This document shows, piece by piece, positions 8,762 through 17,301 of a stretch of DNA of 64,000 nucleotides. A program made the position numbers and the translations under genes. Position 1 is the stretch's first letter. Each line of letters opens with the position of its first letter. The notes under the pieces were generated by a model. That model had not been told where the DNA came from. It saw only the letters and a program-made list of their open reading frames with translations, and made no database searches. Location: assembly GCF_001029505.1 (NCBI RefSeq), contig NZ_LEKH01000012.1, forward strand, positions 22,774-86,773. The letters are read 5' to 3'. This stretch comes from Rubrobacter aplysinae (lineage in GTDB: Bacteria > Actinomycetota > Rubrobacteria > Rubrobacterales > Rubrobacteraceae).

Positions 8762-10267
8762 TTACCGTTCCCGAGTAATACTATTCTCTTTCAGCACGGC
8801 GTCTTTCTCTTTATCCGAGAGTTGGCTACCATTATATTCGGCGGGGGTTTCTTCGTAGCCGGAAAGCCTCTCATAGTAGCGTTCCCACTTGTAGCGGCTC
8901 TCGCCGCTGGGCGGGTCCGGGTAGTAGTAGCGATTATCCTGACCTCCGTTGCCCGAGGCTATGTTGAAAATGTCGCCGCTGGGGTACGCTTTCATCCAGG
9001 CCACTGCCAGACCCTTCTCCTGTATCACGTCGTTTGAGGATAGGACCACGTTGGTTACCGTGTGGAAGCCTTTCTCCCGGTTCGCGTTGACCACCACGAT
9101 ACCGCTGTTGTTGTATGCGAGCGTATTGTCCGAGACCTGTGAATCGTAGGTGCCGGAAAGGGTGATGCCTGCGCCGCTCGGATCGTCCGGCGGGTAACCC
9201 ATGCCGTTGTCGTAGACGACATTGCCGGTAACCTCAGCGTTCTTTGAGATCTCCACCCGGATACCCTGTCTCGGGTTGCCGTGAACCCGGTTGCCACGGA
9301 TCATTATCTTTTGTGGGCCGGTCGTAGCCACGTCGGTCCAGATACCGATGTCCTTGTTCCCGAAGACTTCGTTTTTCTCTATGAGCACGTCCGTTGCGGC
9401 GCTGATCTTCATTCCCCCGGCTTCCCAGCCGGTTTTGAAGGAGGCAGTGTTGTTATGGTGGATTCGATTGTCGCGGATTTTTATCTGTGCTTTGTATGAT
9501 GAAAGGCCCATCTGTCCAGCGTGATGCAAGTTGTTGTTCTCGATGACCATTCCTGGTCCTTGTGAGAGAGTTACGTTCGTTGTGTGGGCGTAAGAGAGGT
9601 CGTTGCCTATAACGCGCCAGTTGGCCTGGAGGTTGTTCTTGATCCCTGTTCCGGCGCTGTGGCGCATGCTAAAGCCTCGGATGGTTACGTTTTCCGAACG
9701 TCCCTCTATCCACTTGTCGCGGACGCTAACCTCCACGGTCTTTCCCGCCGGATTCTCGCCGAGCAGCACCCTGCGATCCCCATCGAGGGTAAATTCTCCC
9801 TCCCCGGGTCCGAGCCGGACCTGCTCCAGCGGCTCGCCATCGAGATATACCTGCTCCGGCTGCTTGCACCGTTGGCCGGTGCCTTCCTCGCACCGCCAAC
9901 GGCCCTCGACCCGCAGCTCGGGATAGGTCTTCTCCGAGCGCCACACGCCGCCGTCAGGCTGCCAGCCCTTCCAGACGTCGGAGCCCCGGATCTCCGCTCC
10001 TTCTTCGGCGACCAGCGTTATTGGTTTGTCTACTACTACCGTTTCCCGATATACCCGGTCTCCGGGCACTCTCACCGTATCCCCGGGCTCTGCCTGATCT
10101 ATGAGCTGTTTTATTTGTGCTTTGGCGACGGAGCTCTCAGGGCCATCGGCGGAATCTTCTGCTCCTATCAGACTCTCGCCCGAGACATCCCCCCATAACC
10201 CAAGAACCGTAGCTACGAGGACGAATGTCAGGAGAAGACCCGCTGGAATCAATATCTTCTTAGGCAT
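8762..10267 (-). CDS. Secreted right-handed parallel beta-helix protein (paralogue)
   Basis: 501 aa with a clear signal sequence or membrane anchor (MPKKILIPAGLLLTFVLVAT). The layout matches the 7.0-8.5 kb protein: an N-terminal module (IDQAEPGDTVRVPGDRVY, KPITLVAEEGAEIRGSDVW), then beta-helix coils such as NVTIRGFSMRHSAGTGIKNN and IMIRGNRVHGNPRQGIRVE, aligning motif for motif with its neighbour. The pair probably arose by tandem duplication. No GEMM element precedes this copy. It is likely an extracellular carbohydrate-binding or modifying protein linked to the surrounding polysaccharide locus; the substrate is not evident. Confidence 0.85.
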   Translation of the reverse strand: MPKKILIPAGLLLTFVLVATVLGLWGDVSGESLIGAEDSADGPESSVAKAQIKQLIDQAEPGDTVRVPGDRVYRETVVVDKPITLVAEEGAEIRGSDVWKGWQPDGGVWRSEKTYPELRVEGRWRCEEGTGQRCKQPEQVYLDGEPLEQVRLGPGEGEFTLDGDRRVLLGENPAGKTVEVSVRDKWIEGRSENVTIRGFSMRHSAGTGIKNNLQANWRVIGNDLSYAHTTNVTLSQGPGMVIENNNLHHAGQMGLSSYKAQIKIRDNRIHHNNTASFKTGWEAGGMKISAATDVLIEKNEVFGNKDIGIWTDVATTGPQKIMIRGNRVHGNPRQGIRVEISKNAEVTGNVVYDNGMGYPPDDPSGAGITLSGTYDSQVSDNTLAYNNSGIVVVNANREKGFHTVTNVVLSSNDVIQEKGLAVAWMKAYPSGDIFNIASGNGGQDNRYYYPDPPSGESRYKWERYYERLSGYEETPAEYNGSQLSDKEKDAVLKENSITRER

Positions 10268-10405
10268 CTCTTCACACCCTAATCTACTTCGACGCTCATT
10301 TGTGAGCCCCTGGTTCGAGAGCAGCTCGTGGGAAACCTGTACATCGAGCTGCTGCAGAGCCTAAGAGGGATATCTGGCTCAGACTCCGATGTAACAGAAC
10401 CGTAC

Positions 10406-10443
10406 GCAAGGACGGCCGGAGCATCCACTCCGGCCGTCCTTGC
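10406..10443. terminator. 15-bp perfect inverted repeat, likely terminator
   Basis: GCAAGGACGGCCGGA at 10406-10420 and its exact complement at 10429-10443 enclose an 8-base loop. It lies just past the stop of the minus-strand RTX gene (10454) and upstream of the next minus-strand gene. There is no clear U-tract, so it may be an L-shaped actinobacterial-type terminator. Confidence 0.65.
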
Positions 10444-10453
10444 GAGTGGGATG

Positions 10454-12895
10454 TTACTGTCGTTCGTCGTTGTTACCGGGTCCTCCGTTAAGCAGGTCGT
10501 TGCCCGACCCGCCTACCAGCAGGTCGTCCCCGTCTCCGCCATAGAGCTCGTCATTACCTCCGTTACCGTAAAGCTTGTCGTTTCCAGGACCGCCATAGAG
10601 TTTGTCTGCTCCGGCTCTGCCCTGGAGCTCGTCGTTGCCGCCGCGACCATAGATGGTGTCATTTCCGGTGTAGCCACAGATCACGTCGTCACCTGCAGTG
10701 CCCTCGATCGTGTCGTCTCCGCTAGTGCCTATTATCGTACAACCGGCTCCGTTGGAGACGCCATTACCGGAGAGACCGACCTCTACTGCGGGGTTGCTTC
10801 CGCTATGGTTCACCACGAGCGTCGCTTCTTTTGCTCCGACCGACTCCGGGCGGAACTCAACCTGCACGGTGGCCTGCTCGCCGGGGGCGATGGTGCCATC
10901 ACCAGGCAGCGTAGCCTTGAAGTCTCCCTTGTCCGCACCCTGGATTGCAATGTCCCCCACGGTTATCGCCGAGTTTCCGGTGTTCTTTAGGGCGAACTCG
11001 TCTGTCTTAGAGTTAAACCCAAGGCCCTTATTACCAAAGTCCAGGGCTTGAGAGTCGGCGACGAGGTTCGCGTCGAGGCTTTTGATGTCTATGTAGTTGA
11101 TCTTGGTGTTCTGGCCGCCGACGGGGTCCACGGTCAGGCGCTGATCCGTGACCTCGACCGTTCTGGTGGCGTTAAAGAACCTCTCGTTGTCCGTGGGGGT
11201 GGCGCCGTCTATGGTAGCTTCGCCCTCGACGTTTAGCTGGTAGACAGCGTCCGTGAAGCCTGCGTCTCCGGCGCTTACCGTAACCCTGTACTCGCCGTTT
11301 GGCACCAGTATCTCCCAGGCGCCTTCGTCGCTCTTTTGCATGTGCATCAGGGTGTCGAGGCGCTGGTCGGGGCTAGTGTCCCGGTCGCGGCCGTCGCCTA
11401 TCAGCGAGATCCGGTTATCTGTCCCGGGCTCAACCCAGCCGTAGTAGAGTCCCTGTCCCTGGTTCTCACCGTCCCGAGAGCCGAACTTCTCGCCGAAGTC
11501 CTTGACGTAGCCCTCGGGGACCGGGGCCTCCCCGGTCTGGAAGTTGACCTTGACCTCGCCTACGGGCTCGGGGGCCGGAATCGGCTCGGGAGGCTGGTTG
11601 ACCGTAAACCTGGCGAGGCTCCTCTGCTCGACGCCGGAGACCGAGTAGAACCTGCCACCCACCCAAGCGTAGTTTCCAGGGGTCTGTATGGTGTGAACCG
11701 TGTGCCCGTTCCACTGATCCTGGTTGAAAAGTTCCATCTTCGGGATCCAGTCACAGTACGGCTGACCGTTCTGCGGATTCAAGGAGATCAGGCCCCTAAC
11801 AGCCTCACCGCAGTTGGTCTGCGTAAGCCTGACGGTACCGAAGTGTCCGCCGGCGAACAGCCTGGAGCCATCCTGAGAGAAAGCGAGGGCGTACGGGTCT
11901 CCTACGGTATTGAAGGACCAGTCCTGCGCGGCCTGGTTACCACTGTCGAGCCGGAAGGACTTGACGTAGTTGGAGCCTCTGTCTCCAAAACCCCCGTACA
12001 GGCGGTTGGAGGTAGCCAGGAGGACCCAGCCGGTCTGGGGCTCATCTCCCCGCAGCAAATTCTTCGGGACGTACCAGGGGCTCAACTCTCCGCTGGCAGA
12101 GTCAAAGCGCGCCACTACTTTGCGCTCGCTGAAATTCTCGTCGGTAGAACCTATAACGTTGTCGAAGCTTCCGGTTACGAAGATCGTTTGCGCATCAACG
12201 GCAGGCTCCAGAGCCCGTACGACTCCCCTGGTCCTAGGCTTCCACTGCGGATTGAGATCTCGGCTGGGGAGGTCGAAGGCGGCGAGGTTACTCCTCAGGC
12301 TGCCGTCTATCCTCTGGAACTGACCTCCGGCGTAGAGCTTGCCGTTGCTGACCTCAAGAGCCCGGACGATAACGGTAATGTCGAGGTTCCCATCATCAAC
12401 CACTGGTGCGAAAGAGGTCAACGAGCCATTTATCGCGTTTAGCTCTGCCAAGTTCTGCCTTGGCTGACCATTGACTGATGAGAAGTTGCCGCCAACGAAA
12501 ACGCTATTGCCCTCTACTGCGAGAGAGTAGACATGTGCCTCACCACCGCTGGCCTGCGGGTTCCAGCTCTGGATGGCGGCGCCGCTCTGTACATCTATGG
12601 CGGCGAGTCCGTTAGCGGCGAAGCTCTGCCCCCCTGTTCCTGGAGCTTGCTGCCAAACCTTGTTGAAATTGCCCCCGATGTAGAGGGTTTGTCCGTCCTC
12701 GGAGAGAGCAGAAGTTTCGACCCGCCCACCGGTTACGTGCCAGGTTCCCTCGTCCGGCGTCTCTTCGAGGGCTAGAGCAGTGGAAGGAAAACCGAGGTAC
12801 AACGCGATTGCGGCGATCAGAGCGGCGAACGTTATTATGAGACGCCCTACTCTGAATACTCCCCCTGAAACCGAAATACGCAAAACGGTTTCCAT
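10454..12895 (-). CDS. Exported multidomain protein: beta-propeller-like, malectin-like, ASPM/Hydin-like, RTX repeats
   Basis: 813 aa. A signal peptide ([17 protein letters not shown] then ALA) precedes about 390 residues of repeated GGNF-type blades ([45 protein letters not shown]), resembling delta-60/propeller repeats. Next come a malectin-like domain ([28 protein letters not shown], about 445-605), a choice-of-anchor domain ([27 protein letters not shown], about 620-715) and a C-terminal block of calcium-binding nonapeptide repeats ([20 protein letters not shown]). The start has GGGGAGCGGAC directly before the ATG. It probably binds the secreted glycan or acts in adhesion. RTX repeats are normally type I secretion substrates; no such exporter is in this window. 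Confidence 0.88.
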   Translation of the reverse strand: METVLRISVSGGVFRVGRLIITFAALIAAIALYLGFPSTALALEETPDEGTWHVTGGRVETSALSEDGQTLYIGGNFNKVWQQAPGTGGQSFAANGLAAIDVQSGAAIQSWNPQASGGEAHVYSLAVEGNSVFVGGNFSSVNGQPRQNLAELNAINGSLTSFAPVVDDGNLDITVIVRALEVSNGKLYAGGQFQRIDGSLRSNLAAFDLPSRDLNPQWKPRTRGVVRALEPAVDAQTIFVTGSFDNVIGSTDENFSERKVVARFDSASGELSPWYVPKNLLRGDEPQTGWVLLATSNRLYGGFGDRGSNYVKSFRLDSGNQAAQDWSFNTVGDPYALAFSQDGSRLFAGGHFGTVRLTQTNCGEAVRGLISLNPQNGQPYCDWIPKMELFNQDQWNGHTVHTIQTPGNYAWVGGRFYSVSGVEQRSLARFTVNQPPEPIPAPEPVGEVKVNFQTGEAPVPEGYVKDFGEKFGSRDGENQGQGLYYGWVEPGTDNRISLIGDGRDRDTSPDQRLDTLMHMQKSDEGAWEILVPNGEYRVTVSAGDAGFTDAVYQLNVEGEATIDGATPTDNERFFNATRTVEVTDQRLTVDPVGGQNTKINYIDIKSLDANLVADSQALDFGNKGLGFNSKTDEFALKNTGNSAITVGDIAIQGADKGDFKATLPGDGTIAPGEQATVQVEFRPESVGAKEATLVVNHSGSNPAVEVGLSGNGVSNGAGCTIIGTSGDDTIEGTAGDDVICGYTGNDTIYGRGGNDELQGRAGADKLYGGPGNDKLYGNGGNDELYGGDGDDLLVGGSGNDLLNGGPGNNDERQ

Positions 12896-13211
12896 GTCCG
12901 CTCCCCTCTCCTCTATAGTCTGGCGAAGTCGTACTGTAAGACGGTAAGCGACTCGCTATGTTTCTTAACTTTTAGTCACCAACATTGGTGTAACTTATAT
13001 AGAGGAGCGTATGAAAATGGAAGTGGAATTACACACGACTACACTTTATTAACATCAAAGTATATGAAAATGCTAGCACCATGTCGCACCATAAGACTAG
13101 CGCTGTGACTAGACTCCTCGAATTACGCGCACAAAGCATCTAACGATGTACTCGAGAAACATCGTGCATGGTTTAGGAGGTCTAGCTGTTTCAGAACGAC
13201 CAGTTCTCCCG
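12896..13211. other. AT-rich intergenic region upstream of the RTX-repeat gene
   Basis: This stretch is visibly AT-rich compared with its surroundings. It contains an inverted repeat CACCAA-CA-TTGGTG at 12977-12990, a candidate operator, and a 7-bp hairpin at 13143-13165. On the minus strand TTACAG and TATAGA, 16 bases apart, lie shortly before the RTX gene's ribosome-binding site and could be its promoter. No coding frame of note was seen. Confidence 0.4.
13143..13165 (-). terminator. Hairpin downstream of the GT2 gene
   Basis: ACGATGT and ACATCGT form a 7-bp stem with a 9-base loop, about 45 bases beyond the minus-strand GT2 stop. There is no U-tract, so terminator function is only suggested by position. 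Confidence 0.3.
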
Positions 13212-14012
13212 TTACCAGTAGGCTCTCCGACGTAGCTTGAGCGCCACCCTCATACCTTTGGCGAGAACCTTTTTGGTCCGCTGGCTCCAGGGCGGCTCGT
13301 TAGGCAGGTAGCGGGCTCGGATGGCGGCGTCTTCCTCATCGCTCCGGTCCCGTAGACGCTGATTCTTCTGCTCCGGGTAGAACCGAATCCGCGACCAGCG
13401 CCTCGGTACGTGGTGCAGTCCGGTGTGCTCGGCGAAGCGCGCCCAGAGGTCGGCGTCCATCGCCAGGTTGAAACTCGGGTCCAGGCCGCCGACCTTCTCG
13501 TACAGCTCGCGGCGCCAGAAGGTAGAGGGCTGCGAGAGGTAATTGTAGTCGTACATCCAGATAAAGCGGTTGAAAGGTATCTCTTTCTTGGGTTGGATCG
13601 GGTTGTCTTCGCCGTCTATCCACAGGCTGTCACCGTAGGCGACCTGCCAGTCGGGATTACGGGTAAAGGTCTTTGCGACCTCCTGAAGGGTGTGGGGCTC
13701 AAGCAGGTCGTCCGAGCAGAGCCAGCCCTGGATGTCTCCGGTTGACTTCTCGAAGCCCTTTGCAAGAGCGTCGGTCTGGCCCTCGTCGGGCTGACTCTGC
13801 CAGTACGCCAGGTGATCCGAGTATCGCTCTATTATCTCTGCGCTCCCGTCGTCGGAGCCACCGTCCATGATGATGTACTCCAGGTTTGGATAGCCCTGAT
13901 CCAGAACGCTCAAAATAGTCTTCTCGATGTACTCGGCCTGGTTGAAGGAAGGGGTGACTATGGATATTTTAGGCCACCGCGCCGCGTAGTTTTGCAAAGG
14001 TTTACCCTCCAT
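13212..14012 (-). CDS. Glycosyltransferase family 2
   Basis: GT-A inverting transferase of 266 aa. It opens ISIVTPSFNQAEYIEKTILS, continues with YIIMDGGSDDGSAEII (the DGxSxD nucleotide-binding element) and has the acidic metal-binding segment NLAMDADLWARF around residue 180. It has no membrane segment, so it should act on the cytoplasmic face. The ATG has AGAGGG upstream. It ends the minus-strand Wzz/kinase/Wzy/GT2 run and probably belongs to the same polysaccharide pathway as the plus-strand glycosyltransferases. Confidence 0.93.
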   Translation of the reverse strand: MEGKPLQNYAARWPKISIVTPSFNQAEYIEKTILSVLDQGYPNLEYIIMDGGSDDGSAEIIERYSDHLAYWQSQPDEGQTDALAKGFEKSTGDIQGWLCSDDLLEPHTLQEVAKTFTRNPDWQVAYGDSLWIDGEDNPIQPKKEIPFNRFIWMYDYNYLSQPSTFWRRELYEKVGGLDPSFNLAMDADLWARFAEHTGLHHVPRRWSRIRFYPEQKNQRLRDRSDEEDAAIRARYLPNEPPWSQRTKKVLAKGMRVALKLRRRAYW

Positions 14013-14037
14013 ACTGCCCTCTAACAGCTGAACGCGA

Positions 14038-15615
14038 TTATCTCACAGCCGGATGCCGGGAGGCAGGCTCCCGACTCGGGTCCTCTGGAGTTTCTGGACC
14101 GGCCTCTTCGTCACCAGGCTCCGCAGGCGGACTCGCGGCCGAGCGACTCGCCATAAGCCCGAGTAGAGCGAAGACGATGATGAACGGGATCTCCATGTAG
14201 TTCTGCATGAGGCTAGTGGAGACGTTCAAGAAGAGGTAGAAGACCATAAAGAGCAGCAACATCCAACCTAGCGGCTCTCCCCGGCGGCCCCTGTTAGTGG
14301 CTAGGAGCATCACGTAGATCCAGAATGCCATAAAGAGGAGGAACCCGATTACTCCGGTGGAGAGGAACTCTTCGAGAAAGCCGTTGTGGGCGGAGACCAC
14401 CGGGAAGCCCGCCGCTCCTTCCATGATTTGCAGATTTACCGGGTTCCAGAAGGCCGCGAAGCCGTGGCCCAGAAACGGACGCTCCAGGAACTCGGGGATG
14501 AGCGCCGCCCAGAGGTCCGTTCTGCCGGTCAGGGTCAGGGTCTGCTCCACGTCTCCGCGGGCCAGAAACGGGATCAAAAGATCCAGCGCCCCGCGTGAGT
14601 AGGAGATGTACGTCGCGAAGGCTACTAGTAGCAGCAGCCCGGCCTGGAAGGCCCGTTCGTGGGCCCGCGCCCGGTAGAGCAGATAGACGAGGCCGAAGGC
14701 GAGCATCGCCCACAGCATGGGACCCCGGGTCTTGAGGATCAGTATGGGCGCGACGAGGAAGAGGATCCAGAGCCAGTCCCGAGGCCGCCACCTCGTGAGC
14801 CCCATAACGGCGCCCATCACGAGCACGAGCACGGCGGAGAGCACCGGCCGGGAAATGTACTTGGTGAAGTCTCCAGCGACGATCAGACGCTGGCTCGGAT
14901 CGAGCGGGTTGTACGTCCCCAGATGCAAAGGTAGGGGCAGTATGATCACGAGAGCCGAGAGCATGCCCGCCAGAAAGATGTGCTTGAGCAGTAGTCTGGC
15001 TCCATCCGGCCTCGCACCGTAGAATCCGGCCCCGAAGCCCAGGCTACCGAGAGAGACCAGGGCAAAGGCCACGAGACCCCGGGTGCTAAGAGGCTCGTAG
15101 GTGGTCCAGAAGAGCGTGGAGTATCCCCAGCCCAGATATACCACCCACAGCCCCAGAGCCCAGCGGAAGGCCCCCTCGAACTTCATCATCGCCGCCGGTA
15201 GGAACAGCATCCCGAGCATGCCGAAGGAGGCTACCATCACCTGGTTCTGCAGCGAACCGGAGGCGGCTGACTGGACCGCCTGGTCCCCGACCTCCCGTTC
15301 GGCGACCTCCAGCATTGGTATGACCATGATCACCCAGAACAAGAGTAGGTATGCTCCGACCAGCCTTCCGACCCAGACGTGGCTGGCGAACCCTTGTAGC
15401 GCACCGCCGGTAAGCCCAACGGTCCAATCCCCCTCCGTCTTCATCCTGCTGTCGCGCACCATGAGCCACAAGCCGAGCGCGAAGACCGTGCCGGTGACCA
15501 GGAGGGCGAGCAGCGGCGCGTACACGAACCCGGCGCCGCCTGCCACGGCGAGTATCATGACCAGCGCCCACACTCTCGCCGAAAGATGGCCGGGCGCGTT
15601 ACCGGAGATACGCAC
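14038..15615 (-). CDS. O-antigen ligase/Wzy-like polysaccharide polymerase
   Basis: Polytopic membrane protein of 525 aa with roughly a dozen hydrophobic segments. It has a large extracellular loop carrying LTLTGRTDLWAALIPEFLERPFLGHGFAAFW and SAHNGFLEEFLSTGVIGF, the RxxxW and H-rich region of the Wzy_C/O-antigen ligase family. It would polymerise or ligate lipid-linked repeat units outside the membrane. The last 40 residues are a Pro/Glu-rich polar tail. The start is GTG with a weak ribosome-binding site. It lies 35 bases downstream of the kinase gene, in the usual Wzz-kinase-Wzy arrangement. Confidence 0.85.
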   Translation of the reverse strand: MRISGNAPGHLSARVWALVMILAVAGGAGFVYAPLLALLVTGTVFALGLWLMVRDSRMKTEGDWTVGLTGGALQGFASHVWVGRLVGAYLLLFWVIMVIPMLEVAEREVGDQAVQSAASGSLQNQVMVASFGMLGMLFLPAAMMKFEGAFRWALGLWVVYLGWGYSTLFWTTYEPLSTRGLVAFALVSLGSLGFGAGFYGARPDGARLLLKHIFLAGMLSALVIILPLPLHLGTYNPLDPSQRLIVAGDFTKYISRPVLSAVLVLVMGAVMGLTRWRPRDWLWILFLVAPILILKTRGPMLWAMLAFGLVYLLYRARAHERAFQAGLLLLVAFATYISYSRGALDLLIPFLARGDVEQTLTLTGRTDLWAALIPEFLERPFLGHGFAAFWNPVNLQIMEGAAGFPVVSAHNGFLEEFLSTGVIGFLLFMAFWIYVMLLATNRGRRGEPLGWMLLLFMVFYLFLNVSTSLMQNYMEIPFIIVFALLGLMASRSAASPPAEPGDEEAGPETPEDPSREPASRHPAVR

Positions 15616-15650
15616 GCTCTACCGGGGATACGCCGGGGTCGGGAGACATC

Positions 15651-16382
15651 TCACTTGTAAGCCTGCTTGCCGTAGTATCCGGCGGTGGAGCCGCCGACGT
15701 TGCTCATAACGGTGCCGAACACCTTCGCCCCGACGGCCTCCAGGCTGCGCCTGCTCTGGCGTAGGGCCGCCTTGCGGGTCTTCTGAGCGTCGAGCACTAG
15801 CAGTACGCCGTCGCCCTGACTGGCGAGGATTGAGGGGTCGGAGACCAGCCCGACCGGGGGAGCGTCGAGCAGCACGTAGTCGAACTCCCGGCGTATTGCA
15901 GAGAGAAACTCCGAGAACCGTTTGGAGCCCAGAAGCTCCGTCGGGTTCGGCGGTATAGGGCCGGAGGTTATTACCCGCAGGTTCTCGACCGGCTCCCGCC
16001 AGACGCCGGCGGGCTCCCGGCCGCCGGCGACCACGTCTACCAGGCCCCGCATGTTGCGCAGGCCGAAGATCTGGTGTAGAGAGGGCCGCCTAAGGTCGCA
16101 GTCCAGGATCAGGGTGCTCCTCTCTGCCTGCGCGAGCACGACCCCGAGGTTCGCGCAGACCGTGCTCTTGCCCTCCTGGGGATTGGCGCTGGTTAGCACT
16201 ATCACCTCTGGGGGCTCGTCCACGAGGGCGTAGATCAGGTTCGTACGCAGGGTTCGGTACGCCTCGGCGGCGACGCCTTCCGGGTCGAGGAAGGTCACGA
16301 GACCGTCGGATACGCCGCTGCCGGAGGTCTGTTGCTGTTGGTCCTGGGGATCTTCCTGGGGGCGTTGGAAGTCTTCACTCAT
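15651..16382 (-). CDS. CpsD/CapB-type tyrosine-protein kinase
   Basis: BY-kinase of 243 aa that in Gram-positive-type systems works with a separate membrane Wzz-like activator. The Walker A motif is SANPQEGKSTVCANLG, Walker A' is LILDCDLRRPSLHQIFGL, and Walker B is FDYVLLDAPPVGLVSD. The C-terminus YYGKQAY has closely spaced tyrosines, the expected autophosphorylation cluster. It overlaps the upstream Wzz-like gene by 4 bases, so the two subunits are translationally coupled. It likely sets chain length or export of the polysaccharide. Confidence 0.95.
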   Translation of the reverse strand: MSEDFQRPQEDPQDQQQQTSGSGVSDGLVTFLDPEGVAAEAYRTLRTNLIYALVDEPPEVIVLTSANPQEGKSTVCANLGVVLAQAERSTLILDCDLRRPSLHQIFGLRNMRGLVDVVAGGREPAGVWREPVENLRVITSGPIPPNPTELLGSKRFSEFLSAIRREFDYVLLDAPPVGLVSDPSILASQGDGVLLVLDAQKTRKAALRQSRRSLEAVGAKVFGTVMSNVGGSTAGYYGKQAYK

Positions 16383-17197
16383 GAGCCGGACCTCTTAGAT
16401 ACCTTGGACGTCTTCCTGCCGGACGAGGCGCCGAATTCGGGGATAATGCCGAAGGTGGGCACGCCGGAGATTTCCTCTACCTCCTCCGCGGAGCGCCAGC
16501 TGTCGTCCATGAACTCCAGCAATATAGCGAGTCCCACCCCGAACATCAGCCCGAGACCCAGGGCGAGCAGTCCATTCAGTATAGGGGTCGGGCTCGCCGG
16601 GGAGGTTGGCTGCACCGCAGGCTCCCAGACCTCCGCGGTTATGACACCGCCGCTCACCTCGGAAACTTGGTTGGATGAAACTTGGCCGATGGAGTTCGCC
16701 ACCTGCTCGGCCCGGGCGGGGTCCGTGTCCGTGTAAACGACCTCTATGAACTGGGTGTCCGGCACGGCCTCTACGCTGGTGTTTTCCAGTAGGGCCTGCG
16801 GCTCCACCTGGAGCCCGAGGTTGTCTACCACGGAAGCGGCTATAGGACGGCTCGAAACCGCCTCCACGACCGTCTGCACCAGGCTCTGTACGCCGGCCAC
16901 GTCGCTCCCCAGGCTCGTGGAGTCTTGCGAAGGGCTCTGGCTGACCAGTATCGTCGTGGTGGCCTCGTACCGCGGCGTCTGCGTGAGGCTCACGCCCGCC
17001 GCCGCCGCGGCGAAGAGCAGCGCAGCCAGCACTATTATCCACAGCCTTCTCCAGAGTATACGGAGAAAGTCTGTCAGGGAGACGGCATATCCCGGTTCGT
17101 TGCCTTTCAAAGGCTCACCAATCCGAACACTACTTTCCAGGAGAATTGTATTCCACACTCCTCCACATTCTACGCTTCCTCTATTGTGCGGGATCAT
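16379..17197 (-). CDS. Wzz/CapA-type polysaccharide chain-length regulator (BY-kinase activator)
   Basis: 272 aa with two membrane segments: LWIIVLAALLFAAAAAGVSL near residue 60 and LNGLLALGLGLMFGVGLAIL near 215. Between them is the extracellular Wzz domain; YEATTTILVSQSP and the proline-rich PAVQPTSPASPTPIL before TM2 are typical. The cytoplasmic C-terminus would dock the kinase encoded next. ATG at 17197 has a weak ribosome-binding site; TTG at 17110 (before LKGNEPGYAVSLTDFLRIL) is a plausible alternative start. The gene is divergent from the 17.3 kb ligase-like gene, with a shared promoter region of about 100 bp. Confidence 0.93.
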   Translation of the reverse strand: MIPHNRGSVECGGVWNTILLESSVRIGEPLKGNEPGYAVSLTDFLRILWRRLWIIVLAALLFAAAAAGVSLTQTPRYEATTTILVSQSPSQDSTSLGSDVAGVQSLVQTVVEAVSSRPIAASVVDNLGLQVEPQALLENTSVEAVPDTQFIEVVYTDTDPARAEQVANSIGQVSSNQVSEVSGGVITAEVWEPAVQPTSPASPTPILNGLLALGLGLMFGVGLAILLEFMDDSWRSAEEVEEISGVPTFGIIPEFGASSGRKTSKVSKRSGS

Positions 17198-17301
17198 TCT
17201 TACTCTAACTTCTGACTCTAATCAGCCACGCTACCGCATTTCTGTGCTTCTACGCGGCCGGAGACGATATACTTGTCGCACATTAAAGTATTCGGGAGAA
17301 G

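Noticed and set aside
10268..10405. Second GEMM riboswitch before the other beta-helix gene
   Set aside because: Checked for the GGCAAAC and GGACGCAAAGCC elements on the minus strand; neither is present.
11336..12442. 368-codon plus-strand frame
   Set aside because: It is antisense to the RTX/propeller gene, with no recognisable motif and no ribosome-binding site.
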